Below are positions 1 through 6,619 of a DNA stretch of 13,903 bases, one piece after another. The position numbers and the translations under genes are program-made. The stretch lies in contig JAUUNK010000127.1 in assembly GCA_030844565.1 (NCBI GenBank), positions 1-13,903 on the forward strand, given 5' to 3'. Below the pieces are notes generated by a model, which was not told the DNA's origin, searched no databases, and worked only from the letters and a program-made list of their open reading frames with translations. Source of the DNA: Bacteroides ovatus (GTDB lineage Bacteria > Bacteroidota > Bacteroidia > Bacteroidales > Bacteroidaceae). Positions within the stretch are counted from its first letter, which is position 1; each line of letters starts with the position of its first letter.

Positions 1-668
1 AAGGCGAAGAAGCGGATGCCGCTGTATTCAATAAATAGCCGGGTGATATTAAAATTGATACTCCTAATTTGAAGAAGGAATCGGACGGCGTTTGGTATGC
101 TGTCGACGAAGATGGGAATAAAGTTACCTATAACGCTGAGAATCCTTATACGTATGGAACTAATGACTATCAGGTAATTGGAAAAAATACACCAGACTGG
201 ACTTTAGGATTCCAAAACACTATTACCTGGAAAGACTTTGATTTGAGCATTTTCATGTATATGCGTTGGGGACAGATGATTAATTATGGTCTTTTGACAA
301 CCTATGACCCGACAGGAAAGAATAACTTCCCTACTTACTTTGATTATTGGACGGAGAATAACCCCTCTAACGATTTCCCCGCTGCTACTACAGCTGTTAC
401 CGGACTTTCGGACTATATAGGTTATGGGGCGTTGTCTTATGTAGACGGTTCTTTCTTTAAAATAAAGAATATTACTCTGGGATATACATTACCTAAGCAG
501 CTGATGAAGAAAGTGGGTATTCAAAAGTGCCGTTTCTATGGTACAATCACTAATCCTCTGGTCATAGCAAAAGATCACCGGATTAAAGATTATGACCCCG
601 AAATGAACGGAAGTTTTACTTATCCTCTAACTAAGCAGTTAGTATTTGGTGTTAATTTGACTTTCTAA
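1..668 (+). pseudogene. SusC/RagA-family TonB-linked outer-membrane receptor, C-terminal end, with in-frame TAG
   Basis: This is the 3' end of a SusC-type outer-membrane receptor, which in this family pairs with SusD to import glycans or other large nutrients. The frame runs from the window edge and ends at TAA 666-668. The last residues (QLVFGVNLTF) form the usual C-terminal beta strand, and SusC-like features include PGDIK, a TPDWTLGF segment and LGYTLPKQLMKK. The same frame upstream reads GEEADAAVFNK at 3-35, which is typical SusC sequence, but the next codon (36-38) is TAG, directly before PGDIK. The simplest reading is a single substitution of CAG or AAG in an otherwise continuous gene. 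A restart at TTG 69 would give 199 residues without plug or signal peptide, so it could not make a working receptor. A sequencing error would remove the oddity. SusC identity is secure; true inactivation is likely but unproven. Confidence 0.75.
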
Positions 669-680
669 ATGGTATATTAA

Positions 681-2684
681 ATGAATTTGGATATGAGAAA
701 ATATATAAATAAATGGGTCTTGGCTACATTAGTATGTTGTGGGGCTCTTGCTTCATGTTCATTGGATGAATATAATCCGACTGAAGTAACGATTGAGGAT
801 AAATTGGAAACCTTTGAGGGCATATTGGGAATGACGAATTATTGTTACCAGCCTTTGTATAGCCAACTGTTTACCGCAACAGATTATTTGGCAATGACAG
901 AAGCCGGTACTGATTTGTGGATTACTGCAAATAATGCTACCAACACCCAACAACTCTTTTACTATGAAGATTTGGCTACAAATACAAATGCATCTAAGAA
1001 ACTAATGGTTCAAGCGTATGCAGTAATCGACAAGTGTAATACAGTGATTGCACGTGCAGAAAAAGCTATCGACGGAGATGCCGAAAGCCTGAAAATAATG
1101 AAGGGAGAAGCTCAATGTCTGCGTGCCTTTTACTATATGATTCTTGTGGAACAATATGGTGGAGTAACTTTAAATCTAGAGGAAAATGCGGCTGATCTGG
1201 CAACGAAGCTTAAACCAAAACGTAATAGCATCGAGGAAATTTATGCTCAGATAACACACGACTTGAAAGATGCTTCTGCCAATTTAGCTGTAACGCCTTA
1301 TAGGAATAATTATGGACGTGTATCCAAGAAAACGGCTTTGGGTTTGTTGGCGCGTGCTTATATTCAAGGATCTGCTTATGATTTGCAGGAAAATAACGTA
1401 TCTTACACTCAACGTGCAAAAGAAGTGGCGGAAGACTTGATAAAAAACATGTCTGCTTACGGTGCTTATTTATATTCTGATTTTTCCGAACTTTGGTTGA
1501 TGAAAAATAACCGTGGTAATAAAGAAGCTTTATTTGTTGCAACAGGGGCAACTCCTCAGACGGATGCAGGAAATTATATAGGTAATAATAACTCTCTGTA
1601 CCGTAACTTCCTGCCGAGTCTGAATACTTATAAAGATTTGAAGATGATTCAGAACGGGTATTTCTATGGACGTGCCAACGCATGGTTGTATATGCCGACT
1701 CAATATCTGTTGAATGTGTATTCTGATTATGATAAGCGATATGACTTTTCGTTTATTTCCGCCTATTCTACTTATTCTTATGAGAACGCGGCGGCATCTC
1801 TTAATATATGCGAAGTGGAACTGACGGATGCTTTATGCAAAACCTACGGCATAGATAAAAAATGGAAAGGAACAAAACTCGGTCCGCATGTGGACATGTT
1901 GAATGCCGGTTGGACGTATGATGCTGTGGGAGTATATCGCTATCCTTATGAAAAAATTACGGTTGAAACGGGCTATGTTCCTTATGCTAAAGATCAGGTG
2001 CCTAGTTTAACAGGAGAGGTGAATCTATATACAGCATTGAATAAAGAGGCAGAGAAAAGTGGTGCCGAAGCGGATAGACGTATACACATGTTCTTCTCCC
2101 GTAAACACATGTCGGATGCAGAAAAAGCAGAACGCCCTTATTTCGTAGTAAATGCTGATGAGGTATATGATGCGGAAGGTATGCATGTTACGGCAGCGGC
2201 TACTAGCAACCAAAAGGCAAACTTAGGACCTGCTATGTGTAAATTTATGTGGTATGATAAAGATATTGCTGCCTCCTATCAGAATAGAAATGGTGATATG
2301 TTTATCATGCGTATGGCGGAAGTATATTTGATTGCAGCAGAAGCTAATACTAAATTGGGGAATAAGAAAGCTGCAGCCGATTATATAAACGTATTGAGAG
2401 AACGTGCTTGTGAACCTGAAAACTTTGTTGTCGGCAAAATGAAAGTTGCTGAAGCGGATATGACGCTTGATTTTATATTGGATGAATATGCTCGTGAACT
2501 CTGTGGAGAATTTAATAGATGGTATATTTTGAAACGTAACAAGGCATTCGAAGATCGCTTAGCAAAATATAATAAACGTGCATATAAATCTTTTAAGAAA
2601 GATAAGCATTATTTGCGTCCTATCTCATCAGACTTCTTGAACCAAATAGATAACGCTGACGAATACGGCACAAACGGATATTAA
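681..2684 (+). CDS. SusD/RagB-family outer-membrane nutrient-binding lipoprotein
   Basis: This is a cell-surface lipoprotein that caps a SusC channel and captures the ligand, usually a glycan. The 667 residues are long for the family, which usually has about 500-650. The N-terminus is a lipoprotein signal: a hydrophobic stretch (WVLATLVCCGAL) followed by the lipobox LASC, with lipidated Cys26, then SLDEYNPTE. Helical TPR-like segments follow, for example around KGEAQCLRAFYYMILVEQYGG, the usual SusD ligand-fold region. The C-terminal SusD signature is clear: MRMAEVYLIAAEAN, YINVLRERA, ILDEYARELCGE and the ending YLRPISSDFL. It lies 12 nt after the susC stop, so the two are surely cotranscribed. 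An alternative start at 693 (MRKYINKW) gives an equally good signal peptide. No glycoside hydrolase follows in this window, so the substrate cannot be inferred. Confidence 0.95.
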   Translation: MNLDMRKYINKWVLATLVCCGALASCSLDEYNPTEVTIEDKLETFEGILGMTNYCYQPLYSQLFTATDYLAMTEAGTDLWITANNATNTQQLFYYEDLATNTNASKKLMVQAYAVIDKCNTVIARAEKAIDGDAESLKIMKGEAQCLRAFYYMILVEQYGGVTLNLEENAADLATKLKPKRNSIEEIYAQITHDLKDASANLAVTPYRNNYGRVSKKTALGLLARAYIQGSAYDLQENNVSYTQRAKEVAEDLIKNMSAYGAYLYSDFSELWLMKNNRGNKEALFVATGATPQTDAGNYIGNNNSLYRNFLPSLNTYKDLKMIQNGYFYGRANAWLYMPTQYLLNVYSDYDKRYDFSFISAYSTYSYENAAASLNICEVELTDALCKTYGIDKKWKGTKLGPHVDMLNAGWTYDAVGVYRYPYEKITVETGYVPYAKDQVPSLTGEVNLYTALNKEAEKSGAEADRRIHMFFSRKHMSDAEKAERPYFVVNADEVYDAEGMHVTAAATSNQKANLGPAMCKFMWYDKDIAASYQNRNGDMFIMRMAEVYLIAAEANTKLGNKKAAADYINVLRERACEPENFVVGKMKVAEADMTLDFILDEYARELCGEFNRWYILKRNKAFEDRLAKYNKRAYKSFKKDKHYLRPISSDFLNQIDNADEYGTNGY

Positions 2685-2755
2685 GACTTTTTACTTTAAG
2701 TATTTAATATAGCAGAGCTTATTCCTCATCGCTTCAAAGCTGGGGAAATAGGTAT

Positions 2756-2801
2756 AAGAGGGTCATTTTAACTTGAAAGATAGTTAAAATGGCTCTTTTT
2801 T
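2756..2801 (+). terminator. Rho-independent terminator after the susCD pair
   Basis: The left arm at about 2756-2772 (ending GGTCATTTTAAC) pairs with the right arm at 2783-2799 (starting GTTAAAATGGCTC) around a 10-nt loop. There are only a few G-T wobbles, and a T run follows directly. It ends the susD transcript about 75 nt after its stop codon. Confidence 0.8.
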
Positions 2802-2989
2802 ATTGACGGTTGGGAAGGCTTTGGTGAAATGTCTTCTCATCTGTCGGTATGTAAATACTCTATGTGCATTGTTAATTATTTCTCGACCGAATGGTTATTT
2901 ATCCTGCAGATGTGAGTGAATTACGGTTTATAAGTATTATCTTTGTGTATTAACCAATATTCCTAATATTTTTAAAGGGAGACACTACT
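2802..2989 (+). promoter_or_regulatory. Promoter region of the carbonic anhydrase gene
   Basis: The stretch from the terminator to the carbonic anhydrase start holds no gene that I can support. A perfect Bacteroides -7 element, TATCTTTG, lies at 2938-2945, which puts transcription start near 2952 and gives a leader of about 40 nt. A convincing TTTG -33 element at the usual 19-21 nt spacing was not found. A purine-rich AAAGGGAGA at 2975-2983 could act as ribosome binding site. Confidence 0.5.
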
Positions 2990-3532
2990 ATGATCGAAGA
3001 AATTTTAGCTTACAACAAACAATTTGTTGAGAGAAAAGGATACGAAGAATATGTAACTAACAAGTATCCCGATAAGAAAATTGCTATCCTTTCGTGTATG
3101 GATACACGGTTGACCGCTTTGCTTCCGGCAGCATTGGGCATAAAGAATGGCGATGTGAAAATGATAAAGAATGCGGGAGGAGTCATTTCCCATCCTTTCG
3201 GTAGCGTTATTCGCAGTTTGCTTGTCGCTATATTTGAGTTGGGAGTAGAAGAGATTATGGTGATTGCCCATTCGGATTGCGGAGCCTGCCACATGCACAG
3301 CGAAGAGATGATTGAAAAGATGAAAGAACGGGGCATCAAGGCGGATTATATTGATATGATGCGGTTCTGTGGAGTTGACTTCAATTCATGGTTGGATGGA
3401 TTTGAAGATACTGAAAAGTCGGTGAGAGGAACGGTTGATTTTATAACCCATCATCCTTTGATTCCATCTGATGTAAAAGTCTACGGATTTATTATAGACT
3501 CCACTACCGGCGAGTTGACCAAGGTTGTGTGA
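2990..3532 (+). CDS. Beta-class carbonic anhydrase
   Basis: This protein interconverts CO2 and bicarbonate using a zinc ion; it has no signal peptide, so it acts in the cytoplasm. The zinc ligands of the beta class are visible: Cys36 in SCMDTR (with the Asp38-Arg40 dyad), and His94 and Cys97 in AHSDCGACH. The glycine-rich NAGG at 61-64 also fits. At 180 residues it matches the short, Cab-like bacterial and archaeal type rather than the longer plant-like type. It stands alone, between the terminator of the susCD operon and its own terminator, with a -7 element about 45 nt upstream of ATG 2990. Bicarbonate supply for carboxylation reactions is the usual role in CO2-dependent gut Bacteroidota; that role is inferred here. 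Confidence 0.95.
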   Translation: MIEEILAYNKQFVERKGYEEYVTNKYPDKKIAILSCMDTRLTALLPAALGIKNGDVKMIKNAGGVISHPFGSVIRSLLVAIFELGVEEIMVIAHSDCGACHMHSEEMIEKMKERGIKADYIDMMRFCGVDFNSWLDGFEDTEKSVRGTVDFITHHPLIPSDVKVYGFIIDSTTGELTKVV

Positions 3533-3709
3533 GAATAAAAAATAAGGCAGCTTTTTATCGGCTGCCTTTATCTTTTTGCGGTTATAAACTTTCTTCGATT
3601 CATGCACTCGCTTGTAACAAATGGGGTGCCCGTACATCTCAATTTCTGCCTCGCGGCTAGCTTTACGATTAGCTTTGATGTAATCGTCTTGTGTAATTCG
3701 TTTTTTCAT
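3386..3709 (-). CDS. Small lysine/arginine-rich hypothetical protein, C-terminus antisense to carbonic anhydrase
   Basis: No function is recognised. Starting at ATG 3709 the product has 107 residues. The first 59 are strongly basic and hydrophilic (MKKRITQDDYIKANRKASRE...; RKKIKAADKK) and look like a real small protein; I recall similar short basic proteins of about 60 residues in Bacteroides, but could not check. Codons 48-56 coincide with the facing terminator, and residues 60-107 are read from the antisense strand of the carbonic anhydrase gene, so the ancestral end was probably earlier. The start at 3709 is preferred over upstream ATGs at 3730 and 3787 because a minus-strand -7 element (TATCTTTG, plus coordinates 3732-3739) would place transcription start near 3726. 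The gene is divergent from the nitroreductase operon. Confidence 0.5.
   Translation of the reverse strand: MKKRITQDDYIKANRKASREAEIEMYGHPICYKRVHESKKVYNRKKIKAADKKLPYFLFSHNLGQLAGSGVYNKSVDFYIRWNQRMMGYKINRSSHRLFSIFKSIQP
3544..3574 (+). terminator. Terminator after carbonic anhydrase
   Basis: The perfect stem AAGGCAGC (3544-3551) / GCTGCCTT (3561-3568) has a 9-nt loop. It is preceded by an A-rich run and followed by TATCTTTTT, so it could act on both strands. On the minus strand the same bases fall within codons 48-56 of the small facing gene. Confidence 0.8.
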
Positions 3710-3731
3710 ATCACGTTGGTATTTGTCCATG

Positions 3732-3739
3732 CAAAGATA
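3732..3739 (-). promoter_or_regulatory. -7 element for the small basic gene
   Basis: The plus strand reads CAAAGATA, so the minus strand reads TATCTTTG, a perfect match to the Bacteroides -7 consensus. It lies 23 nt upstream of ATG 3709. It sits back to back with the promoter of the nitroreductase operon. No clear -33 element was seen. Confidence 0.5.
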
Positions 3740-3772
3740 GGAATTTATTCTCTGTTTTACGGAGGATTTATC

Positions 3773-3780
3773 TATCTTTG
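3773..3780 (+). promoter_or_regulatory. -7 element for the nitroreductase-to-maf operon
   Basis: TATCTTTG at 3773-3780 matches the Bacteroides -7 consensus exactly and predicts transcription start near 3787. That leaves about 26 nt of leader before ATG 3813 but only about 8 nt before the upstream ATG 3795, which supports the later start. No intrinsic terminator is seen before maf, so this may drive all five genes. Confidence 0.5.
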
Positions 3781-3812
3781 CATACATTAATCAAATGAAG
3801 AGCGGAAATAGT

Positions 3813-4349
3813 ATGGAGAATTTCAGTGAATTAATCAAGAATCGCCGCAGCATGCGGAAGTTTACCGAAGAAGAATTATCACAAGACGAGGTTGTTACCT
3901 TGATGAAAGCCGCTTTGATGGCGCCAACTTCCAAACGTAGTAACAGTTGGCAGTTTGTCGTAGTGGATGACAAAGAAATATTGAAAGAACTATCTCATTG
4001 CAAAGAACAAGCTTCTTCTTTCATAGCCGATGCGGCACTCGCAATCGTGGTCACTGCCGATCCTCTGGCTAGCGATGTCTGGATAGAAGATACTTCCATT
4101 GCATCCATCATGATACAGTTGCAGGCGGAAGACCTGGGGCTGGGTAGCTGTTGGGTGCAAATCCGCGAACGCTATACGGCAACCGGAATGCCTTCCGACG
4201 AATTTGTCAGGGGAGTGCTGGACTTGCCTTTGCAACTCCAAGTACTTTCTATCATAGCCATTGGGCATAAAGGTATGGAGCGCAAACCTTTCAACGAAGA
4301 CCATTTACAGTGGGAAAAGATTCACATTAATAAGTTTGGAGGGAAATAA
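3813..4349 (+). CDS. Nitroreductase-family FMN-dependent oxidoreductase
   Basis: This is a cytoplasmic FMN enzyme of the nitroreductase family, which uses NAD(P)H to reduce nitro compounds, quinones or other small substrates; the physiological substrate is unknown. From M at 3813 (MENFSELIKN) the protein has 178 residues. The FMN-phosphate motif NRRSMRKF occupies 10-17, and APTSKRSNSWQF at about 37-48 is the second typical FMN segment. The LGLGSCWVQI segment is the usual C-terminal family motif. The size fits the short single-domain members. An in-frame ATG at 3795 would add six residues; the later start has a better upstream purine stretch and better distance from the predicted transcription start. 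It opens a five-gene run, and the next gene starts 2 nt after its stop. Confidence 0.9.
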   Translation: MENFSELIKNRRSMRKFTEEELSQDEVVTLMKAALMAPTSKRSNSWQFVVVDDKEILKELSHCKEQASSFIADAALAIVVTADPLASDVWIEDTSIASIMIQLQAEDLGLGSCWVQIRERYTATGMPSDEFVRGVLDLPLQLQVLSIIAIGHKGMERKPFNEDHLQWEKIHINKFGGK

Positions 4350-4351
4350 AG

Positions 4352-4687
4352 GTGAGCTCGGGCAAAGCAAACAATAATAAAGATACCTACAAAGCTACGG
4401 CGGTCACGCTGATTGTTATCGGCATTCTGTACCTTATTGATAAGGTAATTCCTTTTTCGTCCATTGGCTTGCCGTGGGTGATGAACAAGGATAATTTGTT
4501 GTTGTATACCGCTCTTATTTTCTTGATTATCAAACGGGATAAGTCAGTAGGGCTTGTGTTGACGGGTTTGTGGCTGGTGATGAACATCGGTTGGATTGTT
4601 TCCTTACTGGGTTCTATGTCCGGGTATCTTTTGCCATTGTCATTGCTTATAATTGGAGGAATATTATTTTTGATATCAAAACGATGA
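4352..4687 (+). CDS. Small four-helix inner-membrane protein, LiaF/DUF5668-like
   Basis: The function is unknown. The 111-residue product is almost all membrane: segments at about 13-33, 47-61, 67-88 and 91-111 suggest four helices, with the charged KRDK in the central loop and SKR at the end. This resembles the N-terminal membrane part of LiaF-type envelope-stress proteins (DUF5668), without any following soluble domain. It starts at GTG 4352, where GGAGGG at about 4338-4343 gives an unusually good ribosome binding site for this organism, and no ATG lies nearby. Its stop overlaps the next start in ATGA (4684-4687), so the two are probably translationally coupled. The family assignment rests on topology and is moderate. 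Confidence 0.75.
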   Translation: MSSGKANNNKDTYKATAVTLIVIGILYLIDKVIPFSSIGLPWVMNKDNLLLYTALIFLIIKRDKSVGLVLTGLWLVMNIGWIVSLLGSMSGYLLPLSLLIIGGILFLISKR

Positions 4688-5478
4688 AGAGAAGTATAGA
4701 AGATACGCCGATTGTATTTATCGGAGCCGGAAACCTGGCGACAAATCTGGCGAAAGCCTTTTACCGGAAAGGATTCCGCATTGTGCAGGTGTATAGCCGT
4801 ACTCAAGAGTCGGCACGTGCATTGGCAGAAAAGGTGGAAGCGGATTACACCACTGACTTGCAAGAAGTGGTGAAAGGAGCGAAGTTATACATTGTTTCGC
4901 TCAAAGATGCGGCTTTTGTAGAATTGTTGCCTCAGATTGCAGAAGGCAAGCAAGGTTCATTGATGGTGCATACGGCTGGAAGCATCCCTATGAATGTGTG
5001 GGAAGAGTATGCATCTCGTTATGGAGTTTTCTATCCTATGCAAACATTCAGCAAACAAAGGGAAGTCGATTTTCGGGAAGTGCCCTTCTTCGTAGAAGCC
5101 GCTTCACCCGAGGATGTAGAACTGTTGAAGGCGGTGGCGGCTACCCTTTCGGAGAAAGTGTATGAAGCTACTTCCGAGCAACGGAAGAGTCTTCATCTGG
5201 CTGCTGTTTTCATCTGTAACTTTACCAATCACATGTATGCCCTTGCTGCTGAATTGTTGGAAAAATATAATCTTCCTTTCGACGTCATGCTTCCTCTTAT
5301 TGATGAAACCGCCCGCAAGGTGCACGAACTTGCTCCCCGTGATGCCCAGACAGGACCTGCCGTGCGTTATGACGAAAATGTAATCAGCCATCATCTTTCT
5401 ATGTTGGAAGGCACTCCGGGGCTACAGGAAATTTATAAACTAATGAGTAAAAGTATTCATGAGCACCATCAATTATGA
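4684..5478 (+). CDS. Rossmann-like and DUF2520 domain protein (NAD(P)-binding, ProC-like fold)
   Basis: This is a predicted cytoplasmic dinucleotide-binding protein of 264 residues with unknown substrate. The N-terminal Rossmann motif IGAGNLATNLAKAF (about 13-26) is followed by VYSRT, where an NADP-type second strand would end, and by VSLKDA, as in the 6-phosphogluconate dehydrogenase/pyrroline-carboxylate-reductase-like superfamily. The all-helical C-terminal half (AVFICNFTNHMYALAAELL, then LIDETARKVHELAPRDAQTGPAVR) matches DUF2520. It starts at ATG 4684 within the ATGA overlap; longer in-frame starts upstream would lie inside the preceding gene. Its end overlaps the KdsC gene by 20 nt. As I recall, linkage to KdsC and Maf genes recurs in Bacteroides, hinting at an envelope or sugar-nucleotide role, but the reaction is not known. 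Confidence 0.88.
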   Translation: MKRSIEDTPIVFIGAGNLATNLAKAFYRKGFRIVQVYSRTQESARALAEKVEADYTTDLQEVVKGAKLYIVSLKDAAFVELLPQIAEGKQGSLMVHTAGSIPMNVWEEYASRYGVFYPMQTFSKQREVDFREVPFFVEAASPEDVELLKAVAATLSEKVYEATSEQRKSLHLAAVFICNFTNHMYALAAELLEKYNLPFDVMLPLIDETARKVHELAPRDAQTGPAVRYDENVISHHLSMLEGTPGLQEIYKLMSKSIHEHHQL

Positions 5479-5980
5479 TTTATCACGTATCAAAGCACTT
5501 GCTTTTGACGTGGACGGCGTATTGAGTTCAACAACTGTTCCTCTTCATCCTTCAGGAGAACCCATGCGGACAGTTAATATTAAAGACGGATATGCCCTGC
5601 AACTGGCAGTGAAGCAAGGACTTCATATCGCCATTATCACCGGTGGCCGTACGGAAGCTGTGCGTATTCGTTTTGCAGCTCTGGGAGTGACCGATTTGTA
5701 CATGGGGTCGGCAGTAAAAATCCATGATTACCGTGCTTTTCGTGATAAATATGGATTGCGCGACGAAGAGATTCTTTATATGGGAGATGATATACCCGAC
5801 CTGGAAGTGATGCGGGAGTGCGGGTTACCCTGTTGTCCTAAGGATGCAGCTCCCGAAGTTAAGATGGCAGCTAAATATATCTCTTATGCTAATGGAGGTT
5901 ATGGTTGCGGTCGCGACGTGTTGGAGCAAGTTTTGAAAGTGCAAGGGAAATGGATGTCTGAAGACGCTTTCGGCTGGTAA
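5459..5980 (+). CDS. kdsC: HAD-family Kdo-8-phosphate phosphatase (KdsC-like)
   Basis: This protein probably hydrolyses 3-deoxy-D-manno-octulosonate 8-phosphate to Kdo, a step in lipid A/LPS core synthesis in the cytoplasm. The 173 residues match the minimal, cap-less KdsC size; KdsC proteins form tetramers. HAD motifs are complete: FDVDGVL with Asp17 and Asp19, motif II Thr61 in ITGGR, Lys87 as the likely motif III lysine, and GDDIPD (109-114) as motif IV. The KdsC-specific NIKDGYALQLA and the ending GGYGCGRDVLEQVL also fit. It overlaps the DUF2520 gene by 20 nt and precedes maf by 39 nt, so it is clearly in an operon. HAD phosphatases are promiscuous, so substrate is inferred from close motif match. 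Confidence 0.9.
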   Translation: MSTINYDLSRIKALAFDVDGVLSSTTVPLHPSGEPMRTVNIKDGYALQLAVKQGLHIAIITGGRTEAVRIRFAALGVTDLYMGSAVKIHDYRAFRDKYGLRDEEILYMGDDIPDLEVMRECGLPCCPKDAAPEVKMAAKYISYANGGYGCGRDVLEQVLKVQGKWMSEDAFGW

Positions 5981-6019
5981 TCTTTATTTTTAAATCAATC
6001 ATTATTAATCGGAACTTTT

Positions 6020-6604
6020 ATGATACTGGATAATTTGAATAAGTATAACATAATTCTTGCTTCCAATTCTCCCCGCCGGAAGGAGTTGATGTCCGGGCTG
6101 GGAGTGGAATATGTAGTAAGGACATTGCCTGATGTAGATGAGTCTTATCCCGATACTTTGACAGGAGAAAATATCCCTGCCTATATTGCACAGGAAAAAG
6201 CAGCCGCCTACCAAGCTATGATGCAGCCGGATGAGTTATTGATTACCGCTGACACCATCGTGTGGTTGGGAGGAAAAGTCTATGGAAAACCGTCAAATAA
6301 AGAAGAAGCCCGCCAGATGTTGAGAGACCTTTCAGGCAAATCCCATCAAGTGATTACCGGTGTGTGTCTCACTACTACCGAATGGCAGAAAAGCTTTACT
6401 GCAACAACCGAGGTCCGGTTTGCCTTTTTGACAGAGGAAGAAATCAGTTACTATGTAGAGAAATATATGCCTCTCGATAAAGCCGGTGCTTATGGTGTGC
6501 AGGAATGGATTGGTTTTATAGGGGTGGAATCCATCTCCGGTAGTTATTTCAATGTGATGGGGTTGCCGATACAGAAACTTTATGGCGAATTGAAGAAAAT
6601 ATAA
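6020..6604 (+). CDS. maf: Maf-family nucleotide pyrophosphatase (dTTP/UTP type)
   Basis: Maf proteins hydrolyse non-canonical or modified nucleoside triphosphates to monophosphates and pyrophosphate, which limits misincorporation, and have been linked to septum control. The 194 residues are of normal length. Visible motifs are LASNSPRRKEL (13-23), the acidic VDESYP around 39-44, QEKA with Lys60, the ADT of strand 4 with Asp78, and YGKP at 88-91. The DKAGAYGVQ segment and GSYFNVMGLP near the end are typical of the family. It is the last gene of the five-gene run and has an ATG at 6020 after a weak purine stretch. It converges on the metallo-hydrolase gene with one base between the stop codons. 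Confidence 0.93.
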   Translation: MILDNLNKYNIILASNSPRRKELMSGLGVEYVVRTLPDVDESYPDTLTGENIPAYIAQEKAAAYQAMMQPDELLITADTIVWLGGKVYGKPSNKEEARQMLRDLSGKSHQVITGVCLTTTEWQKSFTATTEVRFAFLTEEEISYYVEKYMPLDKAGAYGVQEWIGFIGVESISGSYFNVMGLPIQKLYGELKKI

Positions 6605-6619
6605 ATTATTTTTCCAATT
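6588..6619. terminator. Candidate shared AT-rich terminator hairpin at the convergent gene ends
   Basis: AATTG (6588-6592) plus AAAATA (6596-6601) pair with TATTTT (6607-6612) plus CAATT (6615-6619), with a small internal loop and a 5-nt apical loop holding the maf stop. A T run lies within the right arm, and the symmetry allows use from either side. The low GC content makes it a weak candidate. Confidence 0.4.

Noticed and set aside
1210..1683. Long antisense reading frame within susD
   Set aside because: Composition is not protein-like and it has no promoter or start context; it is a shadow of the susD codons.
2719..2755. Second hairpin just before the susCD terminator
   Set aside because: The arms (around GCTT/AAGC and TATTCC/GGAAATA) pair poorly and have no T run.
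4570..4683. Longer N-terminus of the DUF2520 protein
   Set aside because: It would lie within the membrane-protein gene in another frame; ATG 4684 in the ATGA overlap directly precedes the Rossmann strand.
4387..4863. Antisense frame of 158 codons opposite the membrane protein and DUF2520 genes
   Set aside because: Both plus-strand genes are well supported by motifs and coupling; the antisense product shows no domain.
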